Of a DNA stretch of 64,000 nucleotides, positions 42,949 through 55,615 are shown one piece after another. The notes under the pieces are model-generated. The model did not search any database. It worked only from the letters and a program-made list of their open reading frames with translations, and had not been told where the DNA came from. This DNA is from Galerina marginata (Eukaryota; Basidiomycota; Agaricomycetes; Agaricales; Galerinaceae), in the NCBI GenBank assembly GCA_023014335.1, contig JAECYW010000033.1, forward strand, positions 434,001 to 498,000, given 5' to 3'. The first letter of the stretch is position 1, and each line of letters begins with the position of its first letter. The position numbers were made by a program, and so were the translations under genes.

Positions 42949-44261
42949 TTATGGAATGTCCGCGGTGGCAAGGAAGATAGTTTCGAGCGAACGCCGTGAT
43001 TCCACGAACGACATTTCAAGAGCCGAGGTCAATTCAACGTCAACGGCCTCTGGGGGAGTTTGCTTCAAGTTGTGCATGTTGATTATGAGTCTGCAGGCCT
43101 ATGGACGACGTTAGATATATAGGTTGAAAGGCTCAGAAAACCGCAGACGAACCAGTACCGAGAAAGCACAGGTTATAAGGCTAAGAAAGCAGAGTTCGTC
43201 AACTGCATTTGAAAAGTCAAACGTGAAAGTTGCTTACGGCACAGCAATGTGAGCAATATCTTTAACACGAAAGAAAACGGGCATGAAAACAAGGAGCATC
43301 GCTTGATAATGGAATAAGGCACCATAATAATACAAATGTCGAAGGAGACGCACCAATTATCGCGACAAACGTCGAGCTTCCATCTCGCATTACTCTTGAG
43401 ACTACCGGGATATCTGCCCATCCTTCCTGCAAGCCTTGCCGGTATTTGTATAGAGCAAATCCCCAGATAATCGTTTGTGTGACACCTACGCATCCTCTAG
43501 GTTGGGAATGGCAAAGCGTTAGAAGCTTCCAAACTAGGTTCAAAAACTTGAACGTACCCGACGCGCGCCATTTCTCGAGAAGCAGAGGTGACGATGCAAG
43601 CAGAATCATATTCCAAACTGTCAAATGCAGAGAATCCGAGGTATACGCCCAGACAAATTTCAGCTAGGATTGTAAACGTCAATATGCACCCAACTAAGGT
43701 GCTCTTCCTGTATAACGCGTAGACTGTTGATGTGAATCAGCAGTTAAATTCAAGAAATAAGCTGATTTGGTACCTCGGAGGACAAGAATCACTTCGACCG
43801 ATGTTTGAAGCGCCATTATGGTTACGATTTGGAAGTAGAACCACCTGCGACAGGTTTCGGAAGGAATTGATGTCGTCGATAGAGGCCCGGTCGCGTAGAA
43901 AACGGAAAAGCTGCAACGACAGTCTGTATTAGACAACATACGGAAGGTTAACAAACACAGGAACCCCACATTTGACTGCCGATGCCAAAGTAACGCGCGA
44001 AAAGATACAAAAACTTGACTCTGCTCGGAGGACTCCTGGGAGAAAGAGCTGAGGAAAACAGCTCAACGATAATCTCGACGCTCACTTGAAGATGAATATG
44101 TATTCCTTATCGAAGTTGGAGACGGTGTCCCATGTGAGAAACGCCAGACCAGCGACTATAAGAGGGTCAATTGAGTACAACATTCCAGCCAAATACGTAC
44201 TGCATGCACATTTGCGAGAAAATTGGTCAGAGTTGGCTAACGCGGTGTGGGGCATTTGCAT
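42949..44261 (-). CDS. DUF6533-type multi-pass membrane protein
   Basis: The CDS is complement(join(42949..43098,43159..43180,43238..43301,43354..43496,43558..43723,43774..43910,43970..44020,44086..44155,44201..44261)), 287 residues. It has nine exons, all junctions in phase, introns of 45-65 bp, and a 22-bp micro-exon reading PLITCAFS. The DUF6533 signature spans the first exons: AFLTWDTVSNFDKEYIFIF, then KVKFLYLFARYFGIG. Further hydrophobic helices and family landmarks follow: RRWFYFQIVTIMAL, VEVILVLRVYALYRKSTLVG, CVGVTQTIIWGF, RDGSSTFVAI and a cytoplasmic-type tail CRLIINMHNLKQ..EAVDVEL. Such proteins are abundant in Agaricomycetes and have about seven membrane helices. Their function is unknown. 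The start at 44261 (MQMPHTALAN) is the best of several in-frame ATGs. Confidence 0.88.
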
Positions 44262-46558
44262 GCAGCTTGCGAGTATGGGGAGGAATAACACGCCAACGTC
44301 GAACTCTATAGGCTCCAAATTCAAGCCTTCAGTCGACGTCAAGTGACAGCTGGTGAGGGAAGCAGACAAAGGTTTGAAATTTGAATTATCGGACAAGGTG
44401 ATTGAAGATCAGGGTGACGAGTGATGACAGTTCACGTGAACGTTGGTCGCTGAAAACATAGTAACAATTACCCCCGCATCAGAACGTCCAATGGTCTACT
44501 GGCGGACGAGAATTGAGAAACTTTAGCGATCGCATTTAAATTTCTGATGGGATTACTTGACGGAAGGTGGAAATGACATACCTCCAAGTGGGACCTCTGC
44601 GAGCCTCTGCGTTCCACAAGACTAGAATTTCGAGACTGGTCATTTGTTGGTGAGTTTGTTTCTTTCGGTGCCTATGGGCGGGGCGAGAACCTCTCTGCTG
44701 GCAGCTGTGAGCAGGATATAAATAAAGAAACAGAGTTTGACAGAGTCTGACGAACGTGAATAGCCGATTGGTGCATCCACATCGGGTCAAATTAGAGTGC
44801 AGGAAAGTCCTCTCCGAGATCGTGGTGGGAGACGGCGGCCGACGAGAGAGTGCGTACATACGGAAGACGAAAGAAGGTCTTTCACCAGCGAAATGGGAAC
44901 ATCATGGTTGATATTGAACTGACCGTTATGCCAAAATGTTTTCAGGGACGGATAGCAACAGTGTGCGCGGCGAACGCTTCGAAGTTCGCAGTGATTCAAT
45001 ACACATACATGTACAAGAGCCTGCAACTTCAAGATACGCGAGTCGGCTGGTCGGGGACACCCGGAGAGCTGCGAGTAGTACGGAACACTCAGTCTCGAAA
45101 CGGTCATACAGCCTACGGAACGAACGAGGTTGTCAGTGCTTCCGGGATATAGGTAACAAGTGAGCGTCTACAGTATGATCCACAGACCGAAGAACGCGTC
45201 AGATGTGCCGAAAACGATCTTTGAGGGCGCAGAAGAAGGGGATTAGCAGTGTGCAGTGGCTGAATTAAAAAGTTTTGGACGAACCAATGATATCCAAAAT
45301 TTTCCAGCACATTGTTTCTTGTCTTCTTAGCCTTCCTAAACATAACGATACGAGCCTAAACCCCTTTTGTTGCCTGTTACTTTACGACTTCGAGGCAGGG
45401 TATGGTGTAGAGTAGAAGATCAACCGGTGGTCCGATCGTTTTCCGGCGTGTTTCAAAATTCGGGCGAGTAATTAATTGCTCACCAATCATTGTTGAGAAA
45501 GACGGTGACGCCCTGCAGCGGTGAACTCATTACATCCAAAATGTTTTCATCTGCAAAAATACTGAGGGGGCGACACAAGTAAAAAAGCAGGTTCGGACAA
45601 TCACAATTGTCCTACGTCCTGTGGGTGGTCTCCCCTCTCACAAACCAAGCGGCTCGGAGTTGAGGAATATTCTCAGGTTCAGTTCCTTGCGGTTCATCCC
45701 CTGGGGAACAAGCAGGCTGAAACCAAACGGTTCAGCACTCGCTTTAGGCATGAGTGGAACCAGTTCACTACTGCCTGCGCAGTCGATTCCTGGCTCACAC
45801 TCGGGTGTACATCCGGTTCGTAGCCTCGTCAGACCGATGACCAGTGTGATAGAGCTCCTCGCGCTCGGCGGGCGGAAATCACGCTGCGGAAATTGCGTCA
45901 GGAGGGGTTCGAACGAATTGCTTCGTACGAACGACCCCGGCGCACTAAGAACCACGTCATGACTCGCGCTAACCAACACGGCGACTAGAGGGCAAAAAAC
46001 AACTAGCTTTCACTGAACAAGTGTCATTCCTCGCTGGTGTTCATGTCCTCAAAAACCTCTAACGACCCTCAGTGTAACAAATTCCTTCTATTTTTTTTGC
46101 CTGGGTAGCCAAAAGAGTGAATGTGTTTATATGTACGATAGTATATAACAGACATTGGGGTGAAGATGAAGATGAAAAATGAAATGCAAATCATATATCC
46201 CACAGACAAAAAAGAATGAAATGAGCACGACCGAAGTTGAATCTAGTAAACAAATTCCAGTCAAGCAAAAGAGAGGAAGGAAGGATCCAAGAGTGTACAG
46301 TTAGTTAGTTGGCAATGACGAGCAGTCGAAGAGAAGAGAAAAAGATAGAATAAACAATGTAGTTGCAATGATATGGGCATGGTAGTGGTATCAAACAGAC
46401 AGGATGAATGAATGAATGGTCGAATGAATGTTGTTCCGAAACAGAAAAGAAAAAGAAAGAAAGAAAATAAAAAAAGGAAGATAAACGAGTGGCTGACCAG
46501 ACCTCCTGGTCGTAAAAATAGAGGGCAGCACTGTGATGATGTACACCAAACCAAGCAC
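44262..46558. other. Intergenic; two antiparallel ORFs, no supported gene
   Basis: Small ORFs at 44536-45343 on both strands show no domain and no phase-consistent exons. At 45621-45979 a plus-strand and a minus-strand ORF of 113 codons each overlap almost completely. The DNA there is GC-balanced and lacks introns, but neither protein resembles a known family. From about 46080 to 46558 the sequence is the A-rich 3' flank of the large minus-strand gene. Confidence 0.4.
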
Positions 46559-49500
46559 CTAAAGCAGAATCGCCCTCTGCGCAGCCCCCGCCCTCCCAAT
46601 CGAGCCCACACCACCAACACCACCAGCACCACCAACAGCACTCCCCCCACCCAACACAGACGCAGACGGGGAGAGCGTCATCGGCGGCCTCATCTTCGAG
46701 GTCGAGGTATGATACACCATCCCCGTGCCCGTCCTCGGCTTCGGGCGCGCGATACCCCCAGGACCTGGTGATGGGGGCGGTGGGGAGGATGGCGAGGGGA
46801 GAGGCGACGAAGGCATGGGCGAGAGGCCTGCGGAGGCGGAAGAGAGGGACGGCGTGCGCAGGGATCCACGCGAAGCGGATGACGTTAGGGAGAGGGAGAG
46901 GACGGACGGAACAGGCACGGCGGCGCGGTCGCCTGCGCCTGCACGAGCTGCTTGACGAGGCAACTGTAGTGGGCGCACAGCAGGTGACGCCGAAGACGGA
47001 CCACCAGGCGACGGAGTCGACGCAGACGCAGACGAAGTAGACGAAAACGTCCTCGCGCGGGGGAACGCGATCTTCGAACCCGGAATCCCCGTCGTTGTCG
47101 TCATAGGCTCCATCCTAGAATGAGAAGGCATCTTCCTAAGCCCGCCTGGTGGGAGAGGAGGGAGAGTCTTGTCTTTATTATAGTCCGACCTGAATTTGCT
47201 CTCCGCAACAGGAGTAGTCGACTCGCTCGAGAGAAGCTGGTGCTGCTCCGTGTCTTTCGGCGTAGCAGGCATAGGGATGCTCAGCGTCGACGCAGTCGAC
47301 GACGGGGTGTTCACCGCCGACGTTGTCTTGGAGCTCGAGTGGCCGTGATGATCGACGGACGAACCCGTCGAGTCCCTCCCTCCACCACCACCACCGCTAC
47401 TCCGCGCACTAGGCTTCCTCATCCTCGACGGCGTTCTCCCCTCTCCTCCATCGTGCGGGCTAGTGACGTCAAGAGAAAACGTAGACCCCACACTGCTCGT
47501 ACTCGTTCTCGTCCCCCCACTGCTCCTCTTCTGCGTCTGCGTCTGCGACGCACCAGACGGCGTCCTCCTCTGCCACGACGTCGGCGGCAACGACGCGCGG
47601 GGCAGCTTGCCCGCTCCACCCGCTCCACCAGAACCAGAACCAGAAGGCAAGCGCTGGCGCTGCGCCTGCGCCCACTCGCCGGACTGCTGCAGCGCATGAT
47701 CCTCCTCCTCCTCGTCATCGTACTCGTCGTACGTGTCAAAGCTGCGGTATTCGCGCTCGGACTCGAGGAGCGCGCCGGAGCTGTATGAGCGGGAGAGGGG
47801 GTGGCGCTGGGGGTAAGAGGGCCTGCCTGGGGTTAGGACGGACGAGGCGGAGGACCGGCGAGAGAGGTTGAGGGATGAGAGGCGACGGGTGAGCGGGGAC
47901 GGGGCGTCTTCGTCTTCGCTGTTGGAAAGGATGGAGTTAGTATGAGGTTATGTGATTGGTATCAGACAACGTTGTAAGGGACGAGAAAGCGCCGAAAATC
48001 ACGAAGCAAAAAACGAGGCAGTACCACGAAAGGGTACGTACGAACAAGAACAAGAACAAGAACACCAAGACAAAAAGACGAACAAAAAACATAAAAAACC
48101 CTCAAAAAAAAAAAAAAGCACCCACCTATCACTCCACCCCAACCCAGTAGTCAACCCAATCCCGCCCCTCAACATCTTCCCATCCCGATGACGCACCCTC
48201 CGCATAGGCGTATCGCGCTCGTCTTTGATGATGCCTGATTTGGTCATCAGCGAGGCTGCATCGAAAAAAAACATCAGTAAAGAAAAACGAAGGAGGTGAA
48301 GAGGAGAGGAAAGGAGAGGACTTACCATGAGAAGCCAGACTCAACGTACTCCCAGGCCGCCCATCGAGGGGCGTGGCTGAGCGGGAGGCACCGCCTGGGA
48401 GGAGCTTGGAGTTGGGCGAGAGCAGGCCGTCGCGCACCATAAGATGCCTACCAAAAATAATCAGGATCAAAACCACACAAAGACGAGAAAAAACCAAAAA
48501 CTCACGGTAAAGGCGTATGCAAATCCAAACTCGAATCCGAATCCCCCCCATCCTCCTCCTCTTGGTCCCGTGCGTTGGCCCGACTCCGGCCGCGCAAAGC
48601 ATACTGCACATCCTCATCCTCGCTCCCCTCACCCTCCAACACCCGCTCCAGCTCCGCATCATACTCCCCCTCTCCCTCCTCCTCAAAAGAGCGCACTCGC
48701 GCCCTGGTGCGGTCCCACGAGGGTTGTCTCTCCACACCCATCGCCACTGCCTTGCCATTTGGAGTACCATGACCATGCCAGGAAGAAGCAGACATCCCCT
48801 CCGACACACGTCTCCTCCCATTCGAATTCGAATTTTCAACAGACGCAGAGGAGAACCGAGAACGAGGGGGTAAACCATCGCTCACCCTCCTCTTACCCGC
48901 TTTTGGCCTGGTCGAATTAGCCCCCACAACAGCTGCACCAACACCACTAGCAGGAGGAGGAACAGCACCGCCAGAACTAGAAGACGCGCTATCAACCCTA
49001 CTCCTCGTCCTCGTCCTCGTCCTCGTCCTGCTCTTGCTCCTGCAGTTTGGCCGGGACGAAGTGGATTTCGTGAGCGCCGGACGGGGCGTGGTGGATAGGA
49101 TGGTGGCGATATCGGGGCTTGGTGCGCGTGGGTCTTCTTCTTTCTTCTTCTCTGGCTTCTTCTCCTTTTCTTTTTCCTTGGCAGGAAAAACCACACCCGC
49201 TCTCGAGCTCGAGCTCATCTTCCTCTCCGTAATCGTCGACGCCGCCGAGGACGAGCCCTTGACAGGCAAAGGCACAGGTCCAAGCTCATCAAGCGTCATC
49301 TCCCCCTTCTCCTTCTCCCTCTTCGCACCAACAACCCCAACCTCCACCACCTCGGTAGTCGTAGTCTTCGTAACCACGATCCCGCCCAACACCTTCCCAA
49401 GCTCTTCAGGCGGTAACCCCAGCCCAAGACCCACGATCTCCTTCTCCCTCTCCCTCTCCTTTTCGTGCTCGCGCTCGTCGGGGAGGACGACAGGGACGGG

Positions 49501-50918
49501 GGGTAGGCCCACAGCAGGCTCAGGCGGGCGCTCCGTCTCCGCCGCGCGGCTGCGACTCCGACTGCGCACGTTGAGCACGCGTTTGAGGCCTGCGCTGCGT
49601 GTGCGCTCTGCGCGGAGCTCGAGGCGGATGTCTTTTATCGTGGGAGATGATATGGACGCCGCAGCAGCAGCTGGCTCAACAGACTCAGCAGAGGCCTCAG
49701 CAGAGGCCTCATCATCTGCGGATTCGGCGAGCGAGGAGAGAGGCGAGTTGGTGAGCGAGGACGAGGAGAACTGGGTGAGTGTGGATGCGGAGTGAGGGAG
49801 GGCGGGTGCGGTGGGCGGTGCGTAGGCGTCTGCTAAAGGCAAAGGAGGCGTGAGAGGGGGCAGACGTGTGGGTTGGAACGCCAACGAAGGGGACGGGGAG
49901 GCCGGGACGAAGGGGGCCAAAGCGGGGATGGGCGAGCGCTTGGAGGAGGAGGGGTAGGAGAAGGAGCCGATGGAGGAGTTGGAGCGGTGCATGGGTGGTG
50001 CTGCTGCTGCTGCTGGTGCTGGGCGGTCCTCGTCGTATGTGCGAATTCTGAGGTTTATGCCTGGATCTATGGGATCTGCGAGTGACATTTGATGGTGATG
50101 TCTAGTTGATGGTGGGACGCCATGTGTTGTTGATTTCGTACTCTGCGCCATTTCCAACTCCACAGGGTGTTCGTCCTCTTCTTCGTCTGGGAGCGTGTCC
50201 AACCCCAGGATATCGCGCATGTCGATGGAGCTGATGCTTTCGTTCATCTGGTGACGCTGCACGAACCTGCGCACAGGCGCAGAGGCAGAGCGAGTAGGAG
50301 AGGGCATAGCAGCAGGTGGAATCTCCCCGTCGTCGTCGTCAATGTCAGACAATGGGAACGGCGAGATCGACAGCCGGGTGAGCTGGGGCTGGGACGGCGG
50401 CGGCGATGTGCCCGATATGGAAATAGAAGGACGGCCAGTGCCGGATGACGACGACGGGCTGCGCGGGCTCGAGTAGGACGAGCGCGACTCGGGACGAGTA
50501 GGCGTGAGCGGGGGGAGAGGCGACGTCCCGCCGACAGGGCTCTTCCCGGACGACGCGATGCTGGTGCGCGAGCTCGTGGACGCCCCGCCGCCGTGCCCCC
50601 CGCGCTGCTGAGGCTGATCACGGACTCGCGCTGGGAGGAAGAGGTCACGGAGTACTTGCTCGACCTGCGCGACCTGTTGACCGCCGAGGAGAGGAGGAGC
50701 AGCTGTTCGTGCTCTGATATGCGCGAGGGGCCGGGGACGGGGGGGAGGGGCGTGGATGGGGGCCCGCTGAGCGGCGGGTTGGTGGTGACAATGAGGCTGT
50801 TGGGCGTGGTGGGTGTAGGCGGGATGTGCGTGGGCGGGGTGGGGAAGGATTCGAGCAGCAGAGGGACGGGCGTGTGCTTGTGCGGTCTGGTTGGCATAGT
50901 GGTTGTGGTAGTCGACAT
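46559..50918 (-). CDS. Large serine/proline-rich protein, about 1,340 residues, frame break near the 5' end
   Basis: The layout is complement(join(46559..47918,48126..48255,48326..48447,48506..50918)), about 1,341 residues once one base is allowed for. The start at 50918 reads MSTTTTTMPTRPHKHTPVPL, then RISEHEQLLLLSSAVNRSR and QRESVISLSSAG. At a run of six C (50596-50601) the frame must change to continue GGASTSSRTSIASSGKSP; one more base there would restore it. Introns are 207, 70 and 58 bp and in phase. Conserved-looking islands are NESISSIDMRDILGLDTLPD, IKDIRLELRAERTRSAGLKR, LMVRDGLLSPNSKLLPG, GIIKDERDTPMRRVRHRDG and REYRSFDTYDEYDD. The rest is disordered, with Lys/Glu and Arg-Thr repeats. 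No domain is recognised. A cytoskeletal or polarity scaffold is only a guess. Confidence 0.72.
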
Positions 50919-52570
50919 GGCAGGAGCAGGAAAAGGCGAACACAAAGCAAGTCGCGTGTGTTTTATGACCCGGTCGATCGCGGATGAGCGGGGACGGTGG
51001 CGTGCAAGTTCATGCCAGCGCTGAGCAGCAGCAGAGAAGAAGGTAAAAGAGAGAGAACGAAGAGGAGTCAACAAACAGAATTCCTCAGAATTCCCCCCGG
51101 TTTCCTTTTTCGGCAAAGTCTCTTTTTTCTTGGCTCCCATTGGCCGATCAACCCGATCGAGATCGAGATCTCCCATTTTCCGTGTCATGCTCGCCCCACC
51201 CTTTCGTCCAGCCTCTTTCTTCAACTCTCGCTATTCTACGCGTCGAGCTCAGTGTCTACTTCATACAGAGAGTCTCTTGCACAAACTCTGCTACCCTCCC
51301 CGATCCACCTCGCCGTCTACAGCATCCGATCAAACATCCCTCTCGCATCCACTTCCGGATGTGGATCGTCTGCATCCATGCCCTCCGTCTTCTCCATCCC
51401 ACCACCTCTCCTCCGACTCCACCTCCATTCCAAGCCAACTCACGCTCTCCGCCATCCCTCTCCCTCTCCCTCCCTTCCCAAACCCACCGGCCCTCAATCA
51501 TCCATAAAGGTACCTCACTCCCAGCCCTACTCGACCCTACACGCCCACCACTAAAGCCTCCACAAAAGTACATATACACATGTTTTCTCGTCCATGCCAA
51601 CTTGTTCCTCCGCTATACAAAACCCTCGCCGCTGCCCGCGCTTCCCATGCGCGATGGAGCGCGTTGCCCTCACCCTCACGGTCGTTGCTCGCCTTCTCTC
51701 CCTCATGACTTCGAGAACCCGTCATCTCGAGTCCTCACCACCCCTCCAGATCGACATCCGAACAATCTAATAACTTCACCATGGAGACTTCGGACTGATC
51801 CTCTCCTCTCGCTGTCAGTGTCAGGATCGTCCGCTGCAGTTGAGGCACAGACAACTCTCGCTCTATCACCCCAGCCCAACGTCAACGTCACCGCCGCCGT
51901 CCATCTAGCTCTACGTAGAGCGGAACGTCGGCCCAGAACCCGAGAACCTCAAAACCGCCTTCGCCTTCCGACTTCCACTCCACCGCTTCCTTCCTTCCTT
52001 CTCTTCCACGTCCTTCACCCTCACCTTCTCCACGTACACCTCCGCACTACGAAATCAACGCACCAAAAATCCGACGTCGGATTCGACCTTTCGTAAAATT
52101 TTCGCCATCATGATCCCCGCCTCTCGCTAAGGATGTAGGCCTAAATTAACGGCAGTCAATTACTGCATCGAACCTGCACCACGGCATCGGCATCGACGAT
52201 GACTCTACTCGCCTTGGTATTGGTCTTATCATCGCGTCCAGACACGGTCAGGCTGTGTCGATTGTCGAGCGGCCCGGAAAATTTTCTGGTTCTGAATATC
52301 CAAGTACGAATACAATGACATCCCACCACCATTACGCGCCACCATTTCTGCTCATTCTCTTCAATTGGTCGCACCCACCTCCGGCGCTGGCAGCTGCGCG
52401 CTGTTGTTGATTATAATCCAGAACTTTCTCGGATCCTCGTCTTCAATCCCACGTCTTTCATTCGCGTACCCGCCTCGTGCTTGCTGCTCGTTTGAGGGGA
52501 TGCCTCTCGCTTGTAGGCTGCTCCTTGGACCTTGAATTTTTTGCGAGCCTTCGAGCTTCGACTGATTAAA
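50919..52570. other. Pyrimidine-rich upstream region, no supported gene
   Basis: This is the upstream side of the large gene. The plus strand is strongly C/T-rich, which removes stop codons and produces a 318-codon ORF at 51140-52096 of Pro/Ser/Leu/Arg composition without domains. It is more likely promoter or leader DNA than a protein gene. No terminator or RNA structure was identified. Confidence 0.4.
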
Positions 52571-52675
52571 CTCTGCTCTCCGTAAGTCTCTCAATCTCTC
52601 TTCTATTTCGTGCTCTCGATCCTTATCGCACGTTCTTCTCCAGCATTCAGCGCCGCCGCACACGATCCATTCATA

Positions 52676-52979
52676 CCCAACCCAACTCAATTCACCACGT
52701 CAAGCTGGATCTCAACCTTCCCAATCCAAATACAAGGACATCTTTTCTTTCTCGTCTCTCCCTCCCCCGAACACTCCTCTCCTCTCTTATCCCGGAGACT
52801 TTCAACTACTTCCCGTACGTCTCTCGATCTCGTCCGACTATACCATTCTCGTTCTCGTCCTCATTAACGTTAGTCTTCAATTAGCGTTCCGCATACACAT
52901 ACGATCCATACCAAATCAACTAACTCAATTCAACCCGTCAACTTAAGCCGGATCTCGACCTTCCCAATCCAAATACAAG
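52676..52979. repeat. Local direct duplication, spacing about 243 bp
   Basis: Two blocks, 52676-52736 and 52919-52979, share ACTCAATTCA, then CGTCAA, GGATCTC(A/G)ACCTTCCC and AATCCAAATACAAG. Weaker similarity extends upstream: (A/C)GTCTCTC(A/G)ATCTC at about 52583 and 52820. So a unit of about 240 bp was duplicated in tandem in the C/T-rich stretch. Confidence 0.65.
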
Positions 52980-55615
52980 TTCCTCTCTTCCTCACCGCGC
53001 TCCTACTCTTCAGCGCTCATACGATTCCGAGTACACATCCAAGCCAGGTCGACCACTCCGGCCCGCTCAGTGCTCATTTCTCATCCCGTCTGCTCCACAA
53101 TCGCTCCACGCCCCACGATTGCTCAAAGCTCGAAGCAGCAACTCCCAAATGGAACCTAAAACGCTATAAAAAAAAGTCCGACCCGGTACCGCATGCACGA
53201 TCGCACAACTGCACAGCCATTCCCGGCTTTCTCCCTCTTTTCTGTTTTTCTCTCCGTCTTCCGTCCTCGTGGGTGTGGTGTAATGTGCGGAGGCTATTGT
53301 TTTTCTGTATACATGTCACTAGTCACTGTGCACGCCGCGCGCAACCTGTCAGCGCCGCGGCTGCGGCTGCGCCTCCATTTGTTCGAACTTTGCTGGCTCC
53401 TCTCCCTGTTGGATGGGGACTGGTACCACGTGCTCAGCTGGAGTGCTTATCATGTATTGGTTCTCGAGTAAGGAAGGATGGAATGCAGAGCTTTTGTTGT
53501 CTTTTTTGACGTGTTTATTGTGTTAATGCGTATCACATGTAAAGGCGACTGCGAACGCCTCAATTTTCGTGTTTATCATCCGATTCGAACGTACCCAAGA
53601 GCTTCAACGATGCGCTCCACGGTGCACCATCGGAATATACACCCCCGAACATGAATTACGAAAGAGTTCTCTAGTAATTCAACGTAAGTATGCATCATCA
53701 AACGATGTAAACGTCTCCATGGTGAGCGTATACACATTCTGTCTAGCAAGTAAGTTCGTACCTCAACCACCCCCATCCGAGTCGAACACCTTTCATCTCA
53801 TTTCATGAACTGGCAACCTAGAAACCATCTTCGCGACGCCTAGTCGTCAATGTCCTGACCTGACCGTGATCTCATATAACAAACATATCGGAACTTCTGA
53901 ACAGAATGCGTAAATTAAGAATAACGAAAGCTCGGGGTTAGGTCTGCAACTCGGGGCTCGAGACTGGCCGAAATGTAGGTGCGTTTCTTTCAACTTTTCA
54001 ATGTACCTTACTCAATGACTTTCTTTCTGTTCTAGATAGACTTTTGGTATGACATTGGTTGATTATCATCAAGGTCAATCGGAGACGCAAACCGTTCGCA
54101 GCCGTTGGCCATTCCCGTCCGTCATTTCGTCACTGTAAAGTTAACATTTCTTCCTAAAACCGCTGTAGGCCGTTCAAGTTACTCATCGTCCCGCCCTTGC
54201 GCATGCCCTTCCGTCATTTCGTCATCGTAAAACCTTCCTTCCGCTCTCGCCGTGGGTCGTTCGAGTATTAAATCAACCCGGCTGCAAAAATCGACGTTCT
54301 AGAATGAAATTTCGTACTGCACAATTAATTATCTTCTCGAGGCCCTCGTTACTTGACAGGGCCTGGCTTCTGGGGCCTGGCACGCTGACAAACTCGGCGA
54401 GCCTCGAGGATATCGTGCCGTTTATAGAGAAAGACACGATAATTCCCCTCGGAGTCTCCGAGTCGGAGGTATCATTGAGGTAAAGTTGATATAAATCTTC
54501 ACCGTTCAATTTTCTCGCATCCCCATTTCTACTAGGACGACGGACTGGAACGCGCGAGTTGGAGGAGGTTGATGACTCCAGTGCGAGCAATATGTCTGTC
54601 CTCTTGTTGTTTTTCTTTGTTCTTTCTATTTCTTCTAATTTCTTCTTTCCTTTTAGTCTTCGAACACGAACACTTAACGGATGACGCCCGGCGCAGGACT
54701 TGCGCAATCAGCGCTGCGTCGATCTGACACTGACAGTACCCAACTCGGGTTATCTCCGTCATCATCCACGACGCCGACGCCGATCGTAGTAGTGGTCGTC
54801 AACCTCCGCCAACGGCCTTCTTCACCGCGATCGGTACATCATCGAAATTGGCAGCCTTCCGTCATCGATTGACATTCGACGTGGCCTACGGCAGGAAAAG
54901 ACTGCAGACATACGCATTGCATCATCGTGTCGATCATCCATCCGTCCATCCGTCATACCTGGGAAAGACATGCCCTTCCCACCGCGGTTTCTGGTTCTCA
55001 TCCCGGGGCTTGCCACCTACGATTTTCTCATCTCAGTGAACGTTTATAGTCTTTCTCACAATAGACTATTACTCCTCACTTCGAAGCTCGCCGTGCTTCG
55101 ACTCTCATGTCCTGTCACTGTCTAAACTCTCCACCTCTATCAGCAAAGTGTTCGCAATCGCGAGGGCAATTGTTCTTTGCCTGCTCGTGTGCTTAAATTG
55201 GACTTTGCCGCCGATCAACTCGCAGCTGCGCCTGTCTTTTGTTCTCTGTGTTTTCTTCGGCTCCCTAGTGCATTAATAGTTGATTTCCCTCTCATGCTCC
55301 ATAATCCGTGTCTCTTCCTGCGCATTTGTTGCACTCAATGTTGTACAGTTATTCCTAGTGTTTGCAAAGTTCGCTTTGTCCGGTCTTTTGCCCTCCAGAG
55401 CCTTAGACAGAGACCGTAACCGGCCTACCAAGCTTCCCAACTGACGAGAAACTGAACCAACCTCTGTAGATCAGTTTAGTAAGATTTTTTGCGGGCTTGA
55501 AGTGGGCCTTAAGCAAGTAGAGTTGAAACTGATTGCAAACCGATTCTCCCAGCAATTATACGAACCCAAAGCTCGAAATTTGCTCAATTGCGGGCCGTTG
55601 CTGTGCATACATGTA
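52980..55615. other. Gene-poor stretch, nothing recognised
   Basis: C/T-rich DNA continues to about 53.2 kb; the remainder is mixed. A TATA-like CTATAAAAAAAAG lies at about 53164. ORFs at 53193-53509, 54273-54707 and 54681-55039 have no domain, paralogue or splice support. No repeat was noticed before the transposable element at 55616. Confidence 0.4.

Noticed and set aside
45885..45930. GGTTCGAAC stretch resembling a tRNA B box
   Set aside because: No matching A box, acceptor-stem pairing or cloverleaf could be found around it.
47120..47788. 222-codon plus-strand ORF
   Set aside because: It is the shadow of the well-supported minus-strand serine-rich exon. Its translation is Arg-rich, as expected for the complement of Ser/Thr/Pro codons.
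48046..48118. AAC/AAG-rich and poly-A tracts suggesting a retroposed tail
   Set aside because: They lie inside a 207-bp intron of the large gene with good donor, CTAAC branch site and acceptor. No retroposed body is seen.
49034..49795. 253-codon plus-strand ORF
   Set aside because: It lies fully opposite the large minus-strand exon. Its Ser/Thr-rich translation mirrors the Glu/Arg-rich real frame.
51140..52096. 318-codon plus-strand ORF upstream of the large gene
   Set aside because: The strand is strongly C/T-rich, which removes stops by composition. The translation is Pro/Ser/Leu/Arg without domains, start context or paralogue.
54273..54707. 144-codon minus-strand ORF with Lys-rich start
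   Set aside because: There is no domain, no credible start context and no splice or paralogue support.
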